This document shows positions 32,960 through 42,503 of a stretch of 64,000 bases of DNA, piece after piece. Under the pieces are notes generated by a model. The model did no database searches. It saw only the letters and a list, made by a program, of their open reading frames with translations, and was not told where the DNA came from. Every line of letters begins with the position of its first letter. The stretch's first letter is position 1. The stretch is from Spongilla lacustris (Eukaryota; Porifera; Demospongiae; Spongillida; Spongillidae): assembly GCA_949361645.1 (NCBI GenBank), contig OX442422.1, positions 2,755,563 through 2,819,562 on the forward strand, read 5' to 3'. Position numbers and translations under genes: made by a program.

Positions 32960-33967
32960 ATGGCGACTTTTCAGGTGACACCACCGGAAAACTTTAGCTT
33001 CCCGCATCCCGAGGAATGGCCAAAGTGGATTTGTCGCTTCGAGCGATTTCGCCAGGTGTCGGGGCTGGACGCGAAAGAAGAGGAGACACGAGTGAGCAAT
33101 CTTATTTATTGCATGGACAACGAAGCGGATGATATCCTACGGTCATTCGGTCTATCTGCGGAAGATTCAAAAAAGTACAGTGTCGTAATAGGCAAATTTG
33201 AGTCTCATTTTGTCCCTCGGAGAAACGTTGTATTTGAAAGAGCGAAGTTTAATCAAAGGAGACAAGAAGATGGTGAAACTGTGGATGCTTTTATAATGGA
33301 TCTCTACCGGCTGGCTGAATTTTGTGATTATAAGGTGCTTCAAGGAGAAATGATTAGGGACAGAATTGTGGTGGGTATATGGGATTCACAACTGTCAGAA
33401 AAATTGCAAATGGACCCTAAACTTACCTTAGAGAAAGCAGTAGCACAATCTCGGCAGGCGGAAAGTGTGAGGAAACAGCAGGCAATAATTCAATGCAGTC
33501 ATTCTCAACCCCAGCCGGCCAACATTGATGCAGTCTCTCCTGGTAGACAGCAACAGCAGCCCTTACAAGAACCACAACCAGCAATACGGAAGTCAACTCA
33601 GTTAACACAGGGGACACAAAGTAAATGCCCAAATTGTGGGAAAGGGTTCCCACATGATCACAGAAATTGTCCAGCAAGAAATGCAACTTGCAATAAATGT
33701 GGAAAACTTGGGCATTTTCAGGCTGTGTGTAGGTCATCTACAAGAGTGGAGGTGTTTTCTGACAATTCAGAAGTATTGGAGGCAGTGTATATACATGACC
33801 TTGCTAACCATAGGGCATGGAGAAATGATTCTTGGCTGGTGACTTTGCAACTCAATGGACAACCTGTCACCTTCAAGATGGATACAGGTGCTGATGTGAC
33901 AGTTATACCAATGAGTGTGCTTCGCCGCCAGAGGGAGACAAAAGCACTTTACCTAGCTCAAAAATGA
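32960..33967 (+). pseudogene. Gag with zinc knuckles and protease of element 1
   Basis: From ATG 32960, a Gag domain (MATFQVTPPENFSF...PEEWPKW.CRFERFRQ) of about 190 residues is followed by a Gln-rich linker. Two Cys-rich knuckles (CPNCGKGFPHDHRNC and CNKCGKLGHFQAVC) come next, then an aspartic protease start with KMDTGADVTVIP, the active-site DTG. The frame stops at TGA 33965-33967. The same frame continues as protease/linker sequence (LHGPYNQELPVRG) to a second stop TAA near 34052 and then into the RT region, so these are nonsense mutations in one polyprotein. Confidence 0.88.
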
Positions 33968-34054
33968 CTGCATGGTCCTTATAACCAGGAGTTGCCGGTA
34001 AGAGGGTGTCTTAAAGCTGCCCTGGCATACAGGAATGCTACTGTTGTTGATTAA

Positions 34055-34898
34055 GTGTACGTGGTGCCCGGGCTGCATACACCTTTACTTGGCAGACCTG
34101 CAATAGAGTCCTTGGGTCTGATTACACGAGTTGCTAGCATTAGTCTCACAGGGGATCAGATACCGTTACAGTACCCAAACCTGTTCAAGGGACTGGGGAA
34201 GTTGAAGGGAGAGTACACAATTCGGCTCAGAGAAGGAGCTTGCCCCTTAGCTTTGATGACACCTAGGCGAGTTGCCATACCACTCCTGCCGAGACTTAAA
34301 GCAGAACTTGAGAGGATGGTGCAATTGGGGGTGATCTCTCCTGTCAAGGAACCCACAGAATGGTGTGCCGGGATGGTGGTAGCTCAAAAAGGTAATGGCT
34401 TTGTGCGAATTTGTGTGGACTTGTCTAGATTTAAACGAAGGTGTCTGTAGAGAGCGACATCCACTTCCTGTTGTGGAACAAGTATTGGCCCAGTTAACAG
34501 GTGCAAAGTTGTTTTCTAAGCTCGACGCCAACAGTGGATTCTGGCAGATCCCATTATCACCAGAATCTGCTTTACTCACAACATTCATCACACCATTTGG
34601 GCGGTTCTGTTTTCATCGGCTTCCACTCGGCATCACATCAGCCCCAGAACATTTTCAAAAACAGATGCTCTCAATCCTCTCAGGTGTAGAGGGAGTGCTG
34701 TGCATGATCAATGATATTCTGGTTCATGGCAAGACTCAAGAAGTACATGATAGTCGTCTACATGAAGTTCTTCGGAGAATCCAAAGTTATGGTCTCACCC
34801 TAAATAAAGAGAAGTGTTTCTTTTCCTTGCCTGAAGTAAAATTTCTTGGTCAGGTTATTCAAACTTCCGGATCCTACAGTACTGTCGACCAAAAATGA
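34055..34898 (+). pseudogene. Reverse transcriptase remnant of element 1
   Basis: Contains 'LPRLKAELERMVQLGVISPV', VRICVDLS, then after a one-base frameshift near 34430 LDANSGFWQIPL, 'FGRFCFHRLPLGITSAPEHF' and 'GVEGVLCMINDILVHG'. The active-site box is normally (Y/F/M)-x-D-D. Here it reads I-N-D, so the first catalytic Asp is Asn. The sequence breaks off after EVKFLGQVIQTSG in the thumb region; RNase H and most of integrase are gone. Confidence 0.9.
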
Positions 34899-34939
34899 CC
34901 AAGTAAAAGGAAGACGAAGATGCAGATCATGGAGTAAAG

Positions 34940-35472
34940 ATGCTTCCTACATTGCACATGGGAGATACAATGCGGATTTTGGATCGTCGCACTATGGGGA
35001 GGGTTGTGAAAGAGATTGCTCCACGATCCCTTGTGGTGGAGACACAAGAAGGGAACTTCAGACGAAATAGGCGTGCTTTAGTTCTTATTTCAAAAGACCA
35101 AGATGAGAGAGGAGGAAAGATGTCAGAGGAGGAGGAAACTGCAGATGAACAGGGCAAGAGAAGAGTGGAGGACGAGAGTGATAAATTGAGGGATGTAGCA
35201 GAAGAGGAAAACAGGCGGACACAGAGATATCAAATAGGGAACCTCAAGATGAAGAAGTGAACGATGAAGGGGAAAAACATGTGGATACTGAGATATCGAA
35301 TAGGGTACCTCAAGATGAGAAAGAGAAAGGCAAAGGCAACCTGGAAGACCCGGAGACACGGGATGCTAAAGATCCTTGCATGGAGAGGCAAGCACCAAGG
35401 ATGGAACCCAAAGAAGAGCATGTAATAAGAACAAGAAGTGGGAGAATATCTAGACGGCCAGACTATTATTGA
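34940..35472 (+). pseudogene. Integrase C-terminal tail of element 1
   Basis: Starts with 'LPTLHMGDTMRILDRRTMGR', then VVKEIAPRSLVVETQEGNF and RRNRRAL, matching the small C-terminal domain after a retroviral-type integrase. An acidic/basic tail ends 'VIRTRSGRISRRPDYY', as in Gypsy elements, just before the polypurine tract. A frameshift or stop near 35258 splits the tail. Confidence 0.75.
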
Positions 35473-35487
35473 ACTTATAAAGGGGGA

Positions 35488-35628
35488 TGTAGTAGTAGAC
35501 TGGGACATGTATGCGCATGCGCTGTGGGGTGGGGGAGTCATATTGGAGTTCGTGTATAGGTTGTGTGGGGATGTTATGAGCTGCGTGATTCAAGAGATTG
35601 TTCATGTATAATCCGGTACAACGCTACA
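35488..35628 (+). repeat. 3' LTR of element 1 (141 bp)
   Basis: Same ends as the 5' LTR, with few differences besides a 12-bp length difference. It is followed by the duplicated GGAAC and the resumed R430 sequence. Confidence 0.92.
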
Positions 35629-35849
35629 GGAACCATACACACTTGTGCATATGCATCTGAACATGTACATCACCTAATCTAAAACAGTACAGTGCATGTG
35701 TGATCGGACTGTATATCACGTGAAGATTTATAAAGAGTATTATTAGTATAGAGGTGCACGGTTGTGGTATTAAACTAGAATATATCTAGTGTTGTATCCG
35801 AACGCATCCTGTGATTTCCTTCGGGTGTATTACATGGTGGCAGCGGGGA

Positions 35850-36365
35850 TTGTTCATAGTGAGCATTCATTTATCTCCGCATGACCCATTTGACTTCAAA
35901 CGCCCAGACAAGTGGGAACGTTGGAAACGCCGCTTCAAACAATTCAGAATTGCGTCAGGATTGTCTCAAGAATCTGATGAGCATCAAGTAAGTACGCTGC
36001 TCTATTGCCTGGGAGAGGAAGCAGAGGATGTGCTCGCGTCCACGCATGTCATGGCCGAACAACGGAAGAAATACAAAGACGTGGTTGGGAAATTGGATGG
36101 ATTCTTCAAAGTTTGGAGAAATGTGATTTTCGGATGGGCCAGATTCAACCGCCGTAATCAAATGGTGAGCGACTCAGTAGAACAATATATTACAGCATTG
36201 TATAGCTTTGCAGAGAACTGTGAATATGGCGAGTGGAAGGACCAAATGATTCGTGACAGATTGGTTGTAGGGATCAGAGATACATCTCTTTCAGAACGTC
36301 TCCAAATGGACCCTGACCTGACATTGGAGAATGCCAAGAAGACTGTAAGACAGAAGAGGCAGTGA
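35850..36365 (+). pseudogene. Gag of element 2
   Basis: Encodes 'DPFDFKRPDKWERWKRRFKQ', then a domain parallel to element 1 Gag throughout: STLLYCLGEEAEDVL, 'DQMIRDRLVVGIRDTSLSER', LQMDPDLTLE. It stops at 36363-36365, two bases before the MITE. The two Gag proteins are clearly homologous but well diverged, so the elements belong to one lineage but different families. Confidence 0.85.
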
Positions 36366-36366
36366 A

Positions 36367-37063
36367 CAGGCCCGTTGGCTGGTCGGGAGACAGGGGGGGG
36401 GGGGGGGGGGGGGGGGGTTTGGGAAAGCAATACAGTGGAACTGATTAAGTGCGGGGGTGGGAGCAGGAGGGGGCGTAGCCCCTCTCGCCCAGCTAGGGGG
36501 TATGGGGGAGCGCTGAAAGCTCCCCCATCGGGGTCTGGGGCGGAGCCCTAGCCACTTTGCAACTTTTGCAATTTTTTAGCCACAAAACATAGCATAATTT
36601 TATAGAAACATGGATAGCCCAGTTTGTGTTCCCGTTCAATAATGAAGTACATGTAGATCTGGCATGTGAGTTGCGAGTCTAAAGGCTGGCATACATGCGG
36701 GTACATGTAACAGTATGCATGGGTAAAAGTTCCGCAATTCTGATGGTTTGCGGAACTTCTACCCATATTCATTTGAGTTGCATGAGAACCCGTAATTTAA
36801 TTCACGGACCCTCCCCCTATTCCGCTGCTGCTGTTTGTTGTGGGGGGGACGTGGGCGCCCATTTAGAATGGATGTCCTGCGGTTGCTAAGCCTACATGTA
36901 CATGTATTGTTATCTCATTCTCACGGGCTATAGCTATACATGTATAGAAGTTATGAATAAATTATTTTGATGGCAAGCGGAACTAATTCTGACGAGTGGG
37001 GGGGGGGGGGGGGGGGGAGGTTGACTGAACCCACCGACCCCCCCCCCCCAGCCTACGGGCCTG
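36367..37063. mobile_element. 697-bp MITE with 'CAGGCCCGT(T/A)GGCTGG' ends
   Basis: The left end 'caggcccgttggctgg' matches the reverse complement of the right end, 'caggcccgtaggctgg'. Long poly-G runs sit near both ends (about 36392-36417 and 36999-37018) with a poly-C run at about 37040-37049. The interior has a GC-rich self-complementary block near 36455-36545. No coding capacity. It is inserted between the Gag and nucleocapsid parts of LTR element 2. No clear target duplication was seen. Confidence 0.75.
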
Positions 37064-37159
37064 ACGGAACAACAACCACTACTAAAAGGGGACACTACCC
37101 TACCAGACACTCCCAATGTTGACCATGTAACACACAGCAAGGGAACAAGAACCACTACA

Positions 37160-37912
37160 GGTGCTAAATGGCATAGCAAGGGAGGGAGCAAGGGTAAAAA
37201 TTGTGGTAACAATTCTCATCCAAGGGAACAGTGCCCTGCTCGGAATGTCACTTGTTTCGCTTGCCAGAAAGTAGGTCATTTCAGTGCGCATTGTCGGTCC
37301 CATTAGTCAAAAATGAATCTCGTGACAGAAGAAGCCCATCTGGATTCAGCCTTTTTGGGGCCATTAGGTCAAACCTCATGAACAGTTGACATAGCAGTTA
37401 ATGGAGAGTTCCTTACGTTCAAAGTGGACACAGGTGCAGAGGTCACTGCCATCTCCGAGCAAGCCTATAGAACCCTGGGGACAATCAGCAAGCTGGAGAA
37501 GACTAGCAAGTTCCTTTTCGGGCCTACAAAAATCTCTTTGCAGGTAATGGGTCAAATGCAAGCCACCCTTAGAGATGCTGAGCATACCTAGCATATGTTG
37601 TGAAGGGACTCAGGAACAACTTACTGGGCTTCCCAGCGATCCAAGCCCTCCATCTACTCACCCAAGTCAATGTTGTTGAGGACTATGGAAAGAACATCCA
37701 CGAACGTTTTCCATTTAAGGGTCTCGGTACATTGGACGAACCATACCACATCAAACTCAAGGCAAATGCCGCTCCATTTGCACTGTTCACTGCTAGAAAT
37801 GTTTCCCTCCCCCTCTTAAACAAGGTGAAAGAACATCTGGCAAACATGGAAGCAACAGGGGTCATCTCTCGTGTCCAAGTACCTACTGATTGGTGTGCAG
37901 ATATGGTTGTAG
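37160..37912 (+). pseudogene. Nucleocapsid, protease and RT start of element 2
   Basis: A zinc-knuckle region with CPARNVTC and CQKVGHFSAHC ends at a TAG at 37304. Next is a protease frame from about 37382 (TVDIAVNGEFLTFKVDTGAE, active-site DTG) to a TAG near 37590. From 37600 the RT N-terminus reads 'LRNNLLGFPAIQALHLL' and 'LPLLNKVKEHLANMEATGVI', then PTDWCADMVV, where sequence changes abruptly at the start of element 3. Several stops make it inactive. Confidence 0.85.
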
Positions 37913-38062
37913 TGATTATTCATGAGCTGTAATTGTGTTGTGTTATGGTTAATTGGGAGACGGCATTATTCAGAATTGAGACTTACCTATTTTATTGTCA
38001 TCACATGGTTTGTCGGGTTACGTTGTCAAGCGAAGTCTAAGTTGTTACATTGGTAGCAGAGA

Positions 38063-38568
38063 ATGGCTTGTAGTAATCACGTAAGTCTGCCTAAACCTTT
38101 TGCCTCGGGAAACATTTCCGAGTGGTTTACACGGTTCGACATATGTAGCGATGCAAACAAATGGGAGGATGATAAGAAAGTCATCAAATTGCCTGCTCTC
38201 CTGGAGGGAGAAGCACTTGCCGCGTGGTTGGACCTGAGCCTCGAAGACAGAAAGAAGTACAAGACAGTGAAGGAGAAGCTAACCGCTCGGATGACGCCTA
38301 GCAACTTCGTAACCATAGAACCATAAAATTCAAAGACAGGAAGCTAAGGTCTGGCGAGGCACTGTCCTTGTACCTTCATGATCTAAGGCAGTTGATCGAT
38401 CGAGCAATGCCAAAATTGGATTCTACATTGAAAGAGCAGTTAATTTTGCATCAATTCGTAGCAGGACTCCCAGCCACCGTTAGCAGGCAATTGCACGCAG
38501 CAGGAGATATGACTAAACTCCAGAGCACTTTGGAACGTGCAAAACTGCTGTCATCACTGGAGGCATGA
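38063..38568 (+). pseudogene. Gag of element 3
   Basis: Starts MACSNHVSLPKPFASGN, with ISEWFTRFDICSDANKW and 'LPALLEGEALAAWLDLS', typical of Gypsy-like Gag. A frameshift near 38320 shifts it from the first frame to one reading 'GEALSLYLHDLRQLIDRAMP', FVAGLPATVSRQL and LERAKLLSSLEA, stopping at 38568. This Gag belongs to a different family from those of elements 1 and 2. Confidence 0.82.
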
Positions 38569-39245
38569 ACCAAACTATAACTAAGGCAATTATGAAGTAT
38601 GTGAACAGTGAAATAGAAGATTGGGATGAACATATCGATGCAGTCTTCTTCTCGTACAGGACTAGTATTCATGCATCAACTAAGTACACCCCCTTTTTTG
38701 ATGTATGGAAGGAATGCAATCGTACCTATCAAAACAACCCATCAGAAAAGTTTAGCTCAGTGCCTCAACTGCAAGTGCAAGGTTCGAAAGGCTGCGATGC
38801 TGCACAGATCAAAAAAGAAGGGTTACAGAATCGTATGGACGAAATAAAAAGGATTAGCTGAATTGTGATTTCCCAAGCCATAAAATTCATAAATGTAGCA
38901 CAAACTAGGCAAAGGTGTAATTATGATAAAAGATGCATGCCAGCAGAATACTGTGAAGGAGATCTTGTACTAAAAAAAATGTAGCAAGAGTAGGTGGGAA
39001 ACAAGAAAAAAAGTGGTTAGGGCCTTACATTGTTGTTGAAAGATTTGACAAAGGAGTATACGTACTGATGGATATGAAAGGCAAAATGTTGGCAAACAGG
39101 TCAACTCCAAACAATTAAAGTTATACAATGAACGAAAAGTAGTTAAGACGATTGACAAGTTAGAACTTAACATAGGCAACGAACAAGAGCATACAGCGGC
39201 AGTGCATGCAATTGATCCAAACCATAAATTTCGAAGACACATATC
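38569..39245 (+). pseudogene. Integrase C-terminal region of element 3
   Basis: NQTITKAIMKYVNSEIEDW begins immediately after the Gag stop, then 'DEHIDAVFFSYRTSIHASTK'. After a frameshift in a T-run near 38695, PFLMYGRNAIVPI follows. A later frame reads KKWLGPYIVVERFDKGVYVL, the post-integrase barrel-like domain. The order matches Gypsy/KRBA2-type integrases after the catalytic Glu. All catalytic residues are lost with the deletion. Confidence 0.75.
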
Positions 39246-40224
39246 TTACTAAAAACAGTGCTACATGTACAATCACCAAATGCTGAATAAACAGCTGTAT
39301 TCAACATGCGTTTATGGAGGACAGGGGCAGCAATGCTAGGGTACTCTGCAAAGAAAGATTAAGATTTTGATGCAAGTTATACTGTATAGTATTTAAAAAA
39401 TACATGATTTGTTTTACCATTATATCCCTTCTAGCTGTCAACATTAAATTTGAACATGGGTGAGTATGCTCTAAGTAAAGACTTAAGTGTGGCATTATGG
39501 TTAGAACACAGGAAAATATGATGGGGGTTTTGTAATCATTGATGAGCAACTTCATACTCAATTTGATGAGTTCAAGCAAAAAGTTGTGCCTGCTAACCAC
39601 AGTATGGTTCGAAAGCTTAACCTTATAGATCACTATTTGTCTACAAAGGGTATATTCTGTGTGTCTAATTGTGTAGATATGTATGAAAAGTTATGAAAAG
39701 TTATATGTAATGCTGAATTCAGCTCAAATGGATGACTTTTGTCAGTGGATCTATGACTCGAGAGAAAATGATGGTGATATATTTTATCTTGGTAAGTGGT
39801 ATTTCGTAATTGAAATATTATACTATTATAATACTTCTAAAGGTCTGAGCTCAGGAGAAGTTGATTCAAAAGGTAAGAGAATTCTAGATGCATAGTGTAA
39901 TGTACATAATAAATTTCCATTATAGACTTCCGTTTAGAAGATATAAATATTGAATATTGTTTTGAAACAGAAAAGGCTTTGTCAAATCAGCAAAAATGTG
40001 TAGTGCTTGATGATTGACATGCAGGGACTTGATTCATGGACGCGCTAGCGCTATGCACACAGTTTAATGAGGTTTGGGTTGTGATTTTAGCCAAATCTTT
40101 ATATGTTCTACATAGGTCCTAGGGCATGTTCAGTGTGAGAAACAGCTGCTGCATGACTTATACACGTAAATCAACATATCACATGCACGCTATACAGCGA
40201 GGAGACGGAAATGTTTATATACAA
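39246..40224. other. No recognised features
   Basis: AT-rich sequence. A short frame near 39540-39660 (QFDEFKQKVVPANHSMVRKL) could be an old coding remnant, but no family was recognised. The missing 3' LTRs of elements 2 and 3 were looked for here and not seen. Confidence 0.4.
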
Positions 40225-41355
40225 TACCGTAGAATCCCTATTACAACCCCCCTCCCTCCGCCCCCAACGCGAGAGATTGAAAAAAATGGGTACTTTTTAA
40301 AATCACCGTATCTCAGTAACCATTTAAGCTAGCGCTTACCTTTTTCAAACTTTTGTAGGACTACCATTTCTTTCCTGGAAAAAGTCCCTGTTTGGCATCG
40401 CATTGACAGGAATTACTTTGACAAGGTCAGATAACTTACCTGGTTCGGGACAGCCATATCTTTTGAACCGCTCGTATCCAACCGCGGAAATTTGGTGTAC
40501 AATAAGTAAAACCATCCTTCTACACAGTTAACGTGTTATTTGCAGCGGTTAACTTACACTTTGCGGTGGAAAACATCGTCAAAAAGTGAGACCCCTTCTG
40601 TCCACCATTTTGAAATAATGGACATATACATAGGCCCGAGTCCGATCCATGTCTAGTGCTCATACTAAGTGCAATAGAGTTGGGATCGATTTTGCGAAGT
40701 TCATATGATTTTTCGTGCATGCAGCAATGTTATGATCCATGTCTGACCTTATACATGTGACCGGTGCAGCCTCTACGTCGTCTGACCTTTGTTACGTAAC
40801 CAATATAATTTTAATGGCTGCACCCATTCACATGTATAAGGTCAGACATGGATCATAACATTGCTGCATGCACGAAAAATCATATGAACTTCGCAAAATC
40901 GATCCCAACTCTATTGCACTTAGTATGAGCACTAGACATGGATCGGACTCGGGCCTATGTATATGTCCATTATTTCAAAATGGTGGACAGAAGGGGTCTC
41001 ACTTTTTGACGATGTTTTCCACCGCAAAATGTAAGTTAACCGCTGCAAATAACACGTTACCTGTGTAGAAGGATGGTTTTACTTATTGTACACCGAATTT
41101 CCGCAGTTGGATACGAGCGGTTCAAAAGATATGGCTGTCCCGAACCAGGTAAGTTATCTGACCTTGTCAAAAGTAATTCCTGTCAATGCGATGCCAAACA
41201 GGGACTTTTTCTAGGTAGTCCTACAAGAGTTTGAAAAAGGTAAGCGCTAGCGTAAATGGTTACTGAGATATGGTGATTTTAAAAAGTACCCATTTTTTTC
41301 AATCTCTCGCGTTGGGGGCGGAGGGAGGGGAGGTTGTAATAGGGATTCTACGGTA
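40225..41355. mobile_element. 1.13-kb long inverted repeat (foldback-type element)
   Basis: The left arm 40225-40760 (from 'taccgtagaatccctatt') is matched by the reverse complement in the right arm 40828-41355 (ending 'agggattctacggta') with only scattered differences. The 67-bp spacer begins and ends with a further short inverted pair (ggtgcagcc / ggctgcacc), leaving a loop of about 42 nt. Each arm carries the same 66-codon frame, running outward from the centre (40720-40520 minus and 40868-41068 plus), with one visible amino-acid difference. No known domain is present. Transcription across it would give a hairpin of over 500 bp. It may be a foldback transposon or an inverted duplication. 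Confidence 0.88.
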
Positions 41356-42432
41356 CATGTGTAAGTAGGGGGGGGGGCCTTAGGTATGACTTTGGTTTCT
41401 ACCGCTCTCAGAATATGGAGGGCATTATGAAACATAGGAAAACATGTATTTTAAATTTTTATACTAAGAGTAACCCCCTTGAAGTTTTACAAAACACGGA
41501 TGTATACATGTACATAGGTATATACACCACCTATGGCACCATATAGCAGTAAAAGATAAACTAAGGAATTAGGTATGTGTGCTAGTAATATACTGCCTTA
41601 ATTTACATCTTTCTTTCATTTAGGCATTGGCAAGAGCATAATAAAAAATTGCGTAATGAAAGAAACATAGAAGTTCAAGGGTAGTCATTTATACGGTCCA
41701 CCCATGCGTAAACGAGTTTCTCTAGATTGTTCTATCCAAGGTTAGATTTGCAATTTAGCAAGAGGCACAATTCAGGTTTTACACATTTTGGCTACCGTGG
41801 AATATCCTTTGTATCATCCTGCGTGTAACAGTATTATCAATTATATAATGTGCTGCACATTTAACTTGTGTTGATGAAGCTGTAATTCACTGCTTTGATC
41901 CTCTTAAAATTTTCATAAAGCCAACACTTTGGTCAGCATCAAGATTATGTACTGGTGCTCTTTCTGTTGAGATGCTATGGCCATATAAGAACCAAACTGT
42001 AAAAGCAGAAACATTAGCAATAGCACACACTATGATCCAATATGATAATGCAAAGCACACCTTTCTATAAAACTGCAATCTTCCCCTTTATCTAAAACTT
42101 ACAGGTGTTTAAATGAATAATGCACACAGCTACATGTAGAAGTTCACAATATTACATTTTGAAAGCACACTTTATATAGCGCAGAGGTTTTAATACCTGA
42201 ACAGTATGCGCAATCATGTTGTGCAAGATTATTAACTGTATAGGTATTGAATGCGCACCCTCACATAACAAAACAAGAGAATCTACCCATATGTTGGTCC
42301 ACTCTGACCTGGGAACTTGCATGCATTCCCTCTCTTAAAAGAGCAGTCTTTCTATGAAAATCTAGCCAAAAACTTGAGACAATTGAGTTGATAAGCACAC
42401 CATGACATAAAAACATCAGTAACATAAGAGTA
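41356..42432. other. No recognised features
   Basis: A 62-codon minus-strand frame at 41887-42078 contains a hydrophobic segment (YWIIVCAIANVSAFTVWFLY), but no family or gene structure was recognised. Confidence 0.4.
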
Positions 42433-42450
42433 GGTGTGTGTGTGGTGTGT

Positions 42451-42500
<50 letters not shown>
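42433..42500. repeat. (GT)n microsatellite
   Basis: GT dinucleotide repeat, nearly pure. Confidence 0.97.

Positions 42501-42503
<3 letters not shown>

Larger units (their letters stand above)
32747..35628 (+). mobile_element. Ty3/Gypsy-type LTR retrotransposon 1, internally deleted
   Basis: Two similar LTRs (32747-32875 and 35488-35628), each TG...CA, flank a gag-pro-RT remnant. The pentamer GGAAC is duplicated outside both LTRs (32742-32746 and 35629-35633). A primer-binding-like 'tggccgcagtggga' follows the left LTR, and a purine-rich 'aaagggggatg' precedes the right LTR. The span from the RT thumb to the integrase C-terminus is deleted, leaving 2.9 kb. Nonsense and frameshift mutations show it is inactive. 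Confidence 0.92.
35697..37912 (+). mobile_element. LTR retrotransposon 2, 5' part, interrupted twice
   Basis: A probable 5' LTR runs from about 35697 ('tgtgtgatcggactg') to 35834 ('gggtgtattaca') and is followed by 'tggtggcagcgggga', a primer-binding-like site. Gag (about 35850-36365) is broken by a MITE at 36367-37063. Zinc knuckles, protease and the first part of RT resume after it, up to 37912, where LTR element 3 begins. No 3' LTR was recognised downstream. Confidence 0.75.
37913..39245 (+). mobile_element. LTR retrotransposon 3, gag joined to integrase tail
   Basis: A probable 5' LTR (about 37913-38049, 'tgattattcatgagctg' to 'aagttgttaca') is followed by 'ttggtagcagagaatgg', a primer-binding-like site, and a Gag frame. 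Gag is fused directly to the C-terminal part of an integrase; protease, RT, RNase H and the integrase catalytic core are missing. No 3' LTR was identified, so the right boundary is approximate. Confidence 0.75.

Noticed and set aside
41887..42078. Small membrane protein on the minus strand
   Set aside because: One hydrophobic segment in a short frame, no family resemblance and no gene structure.
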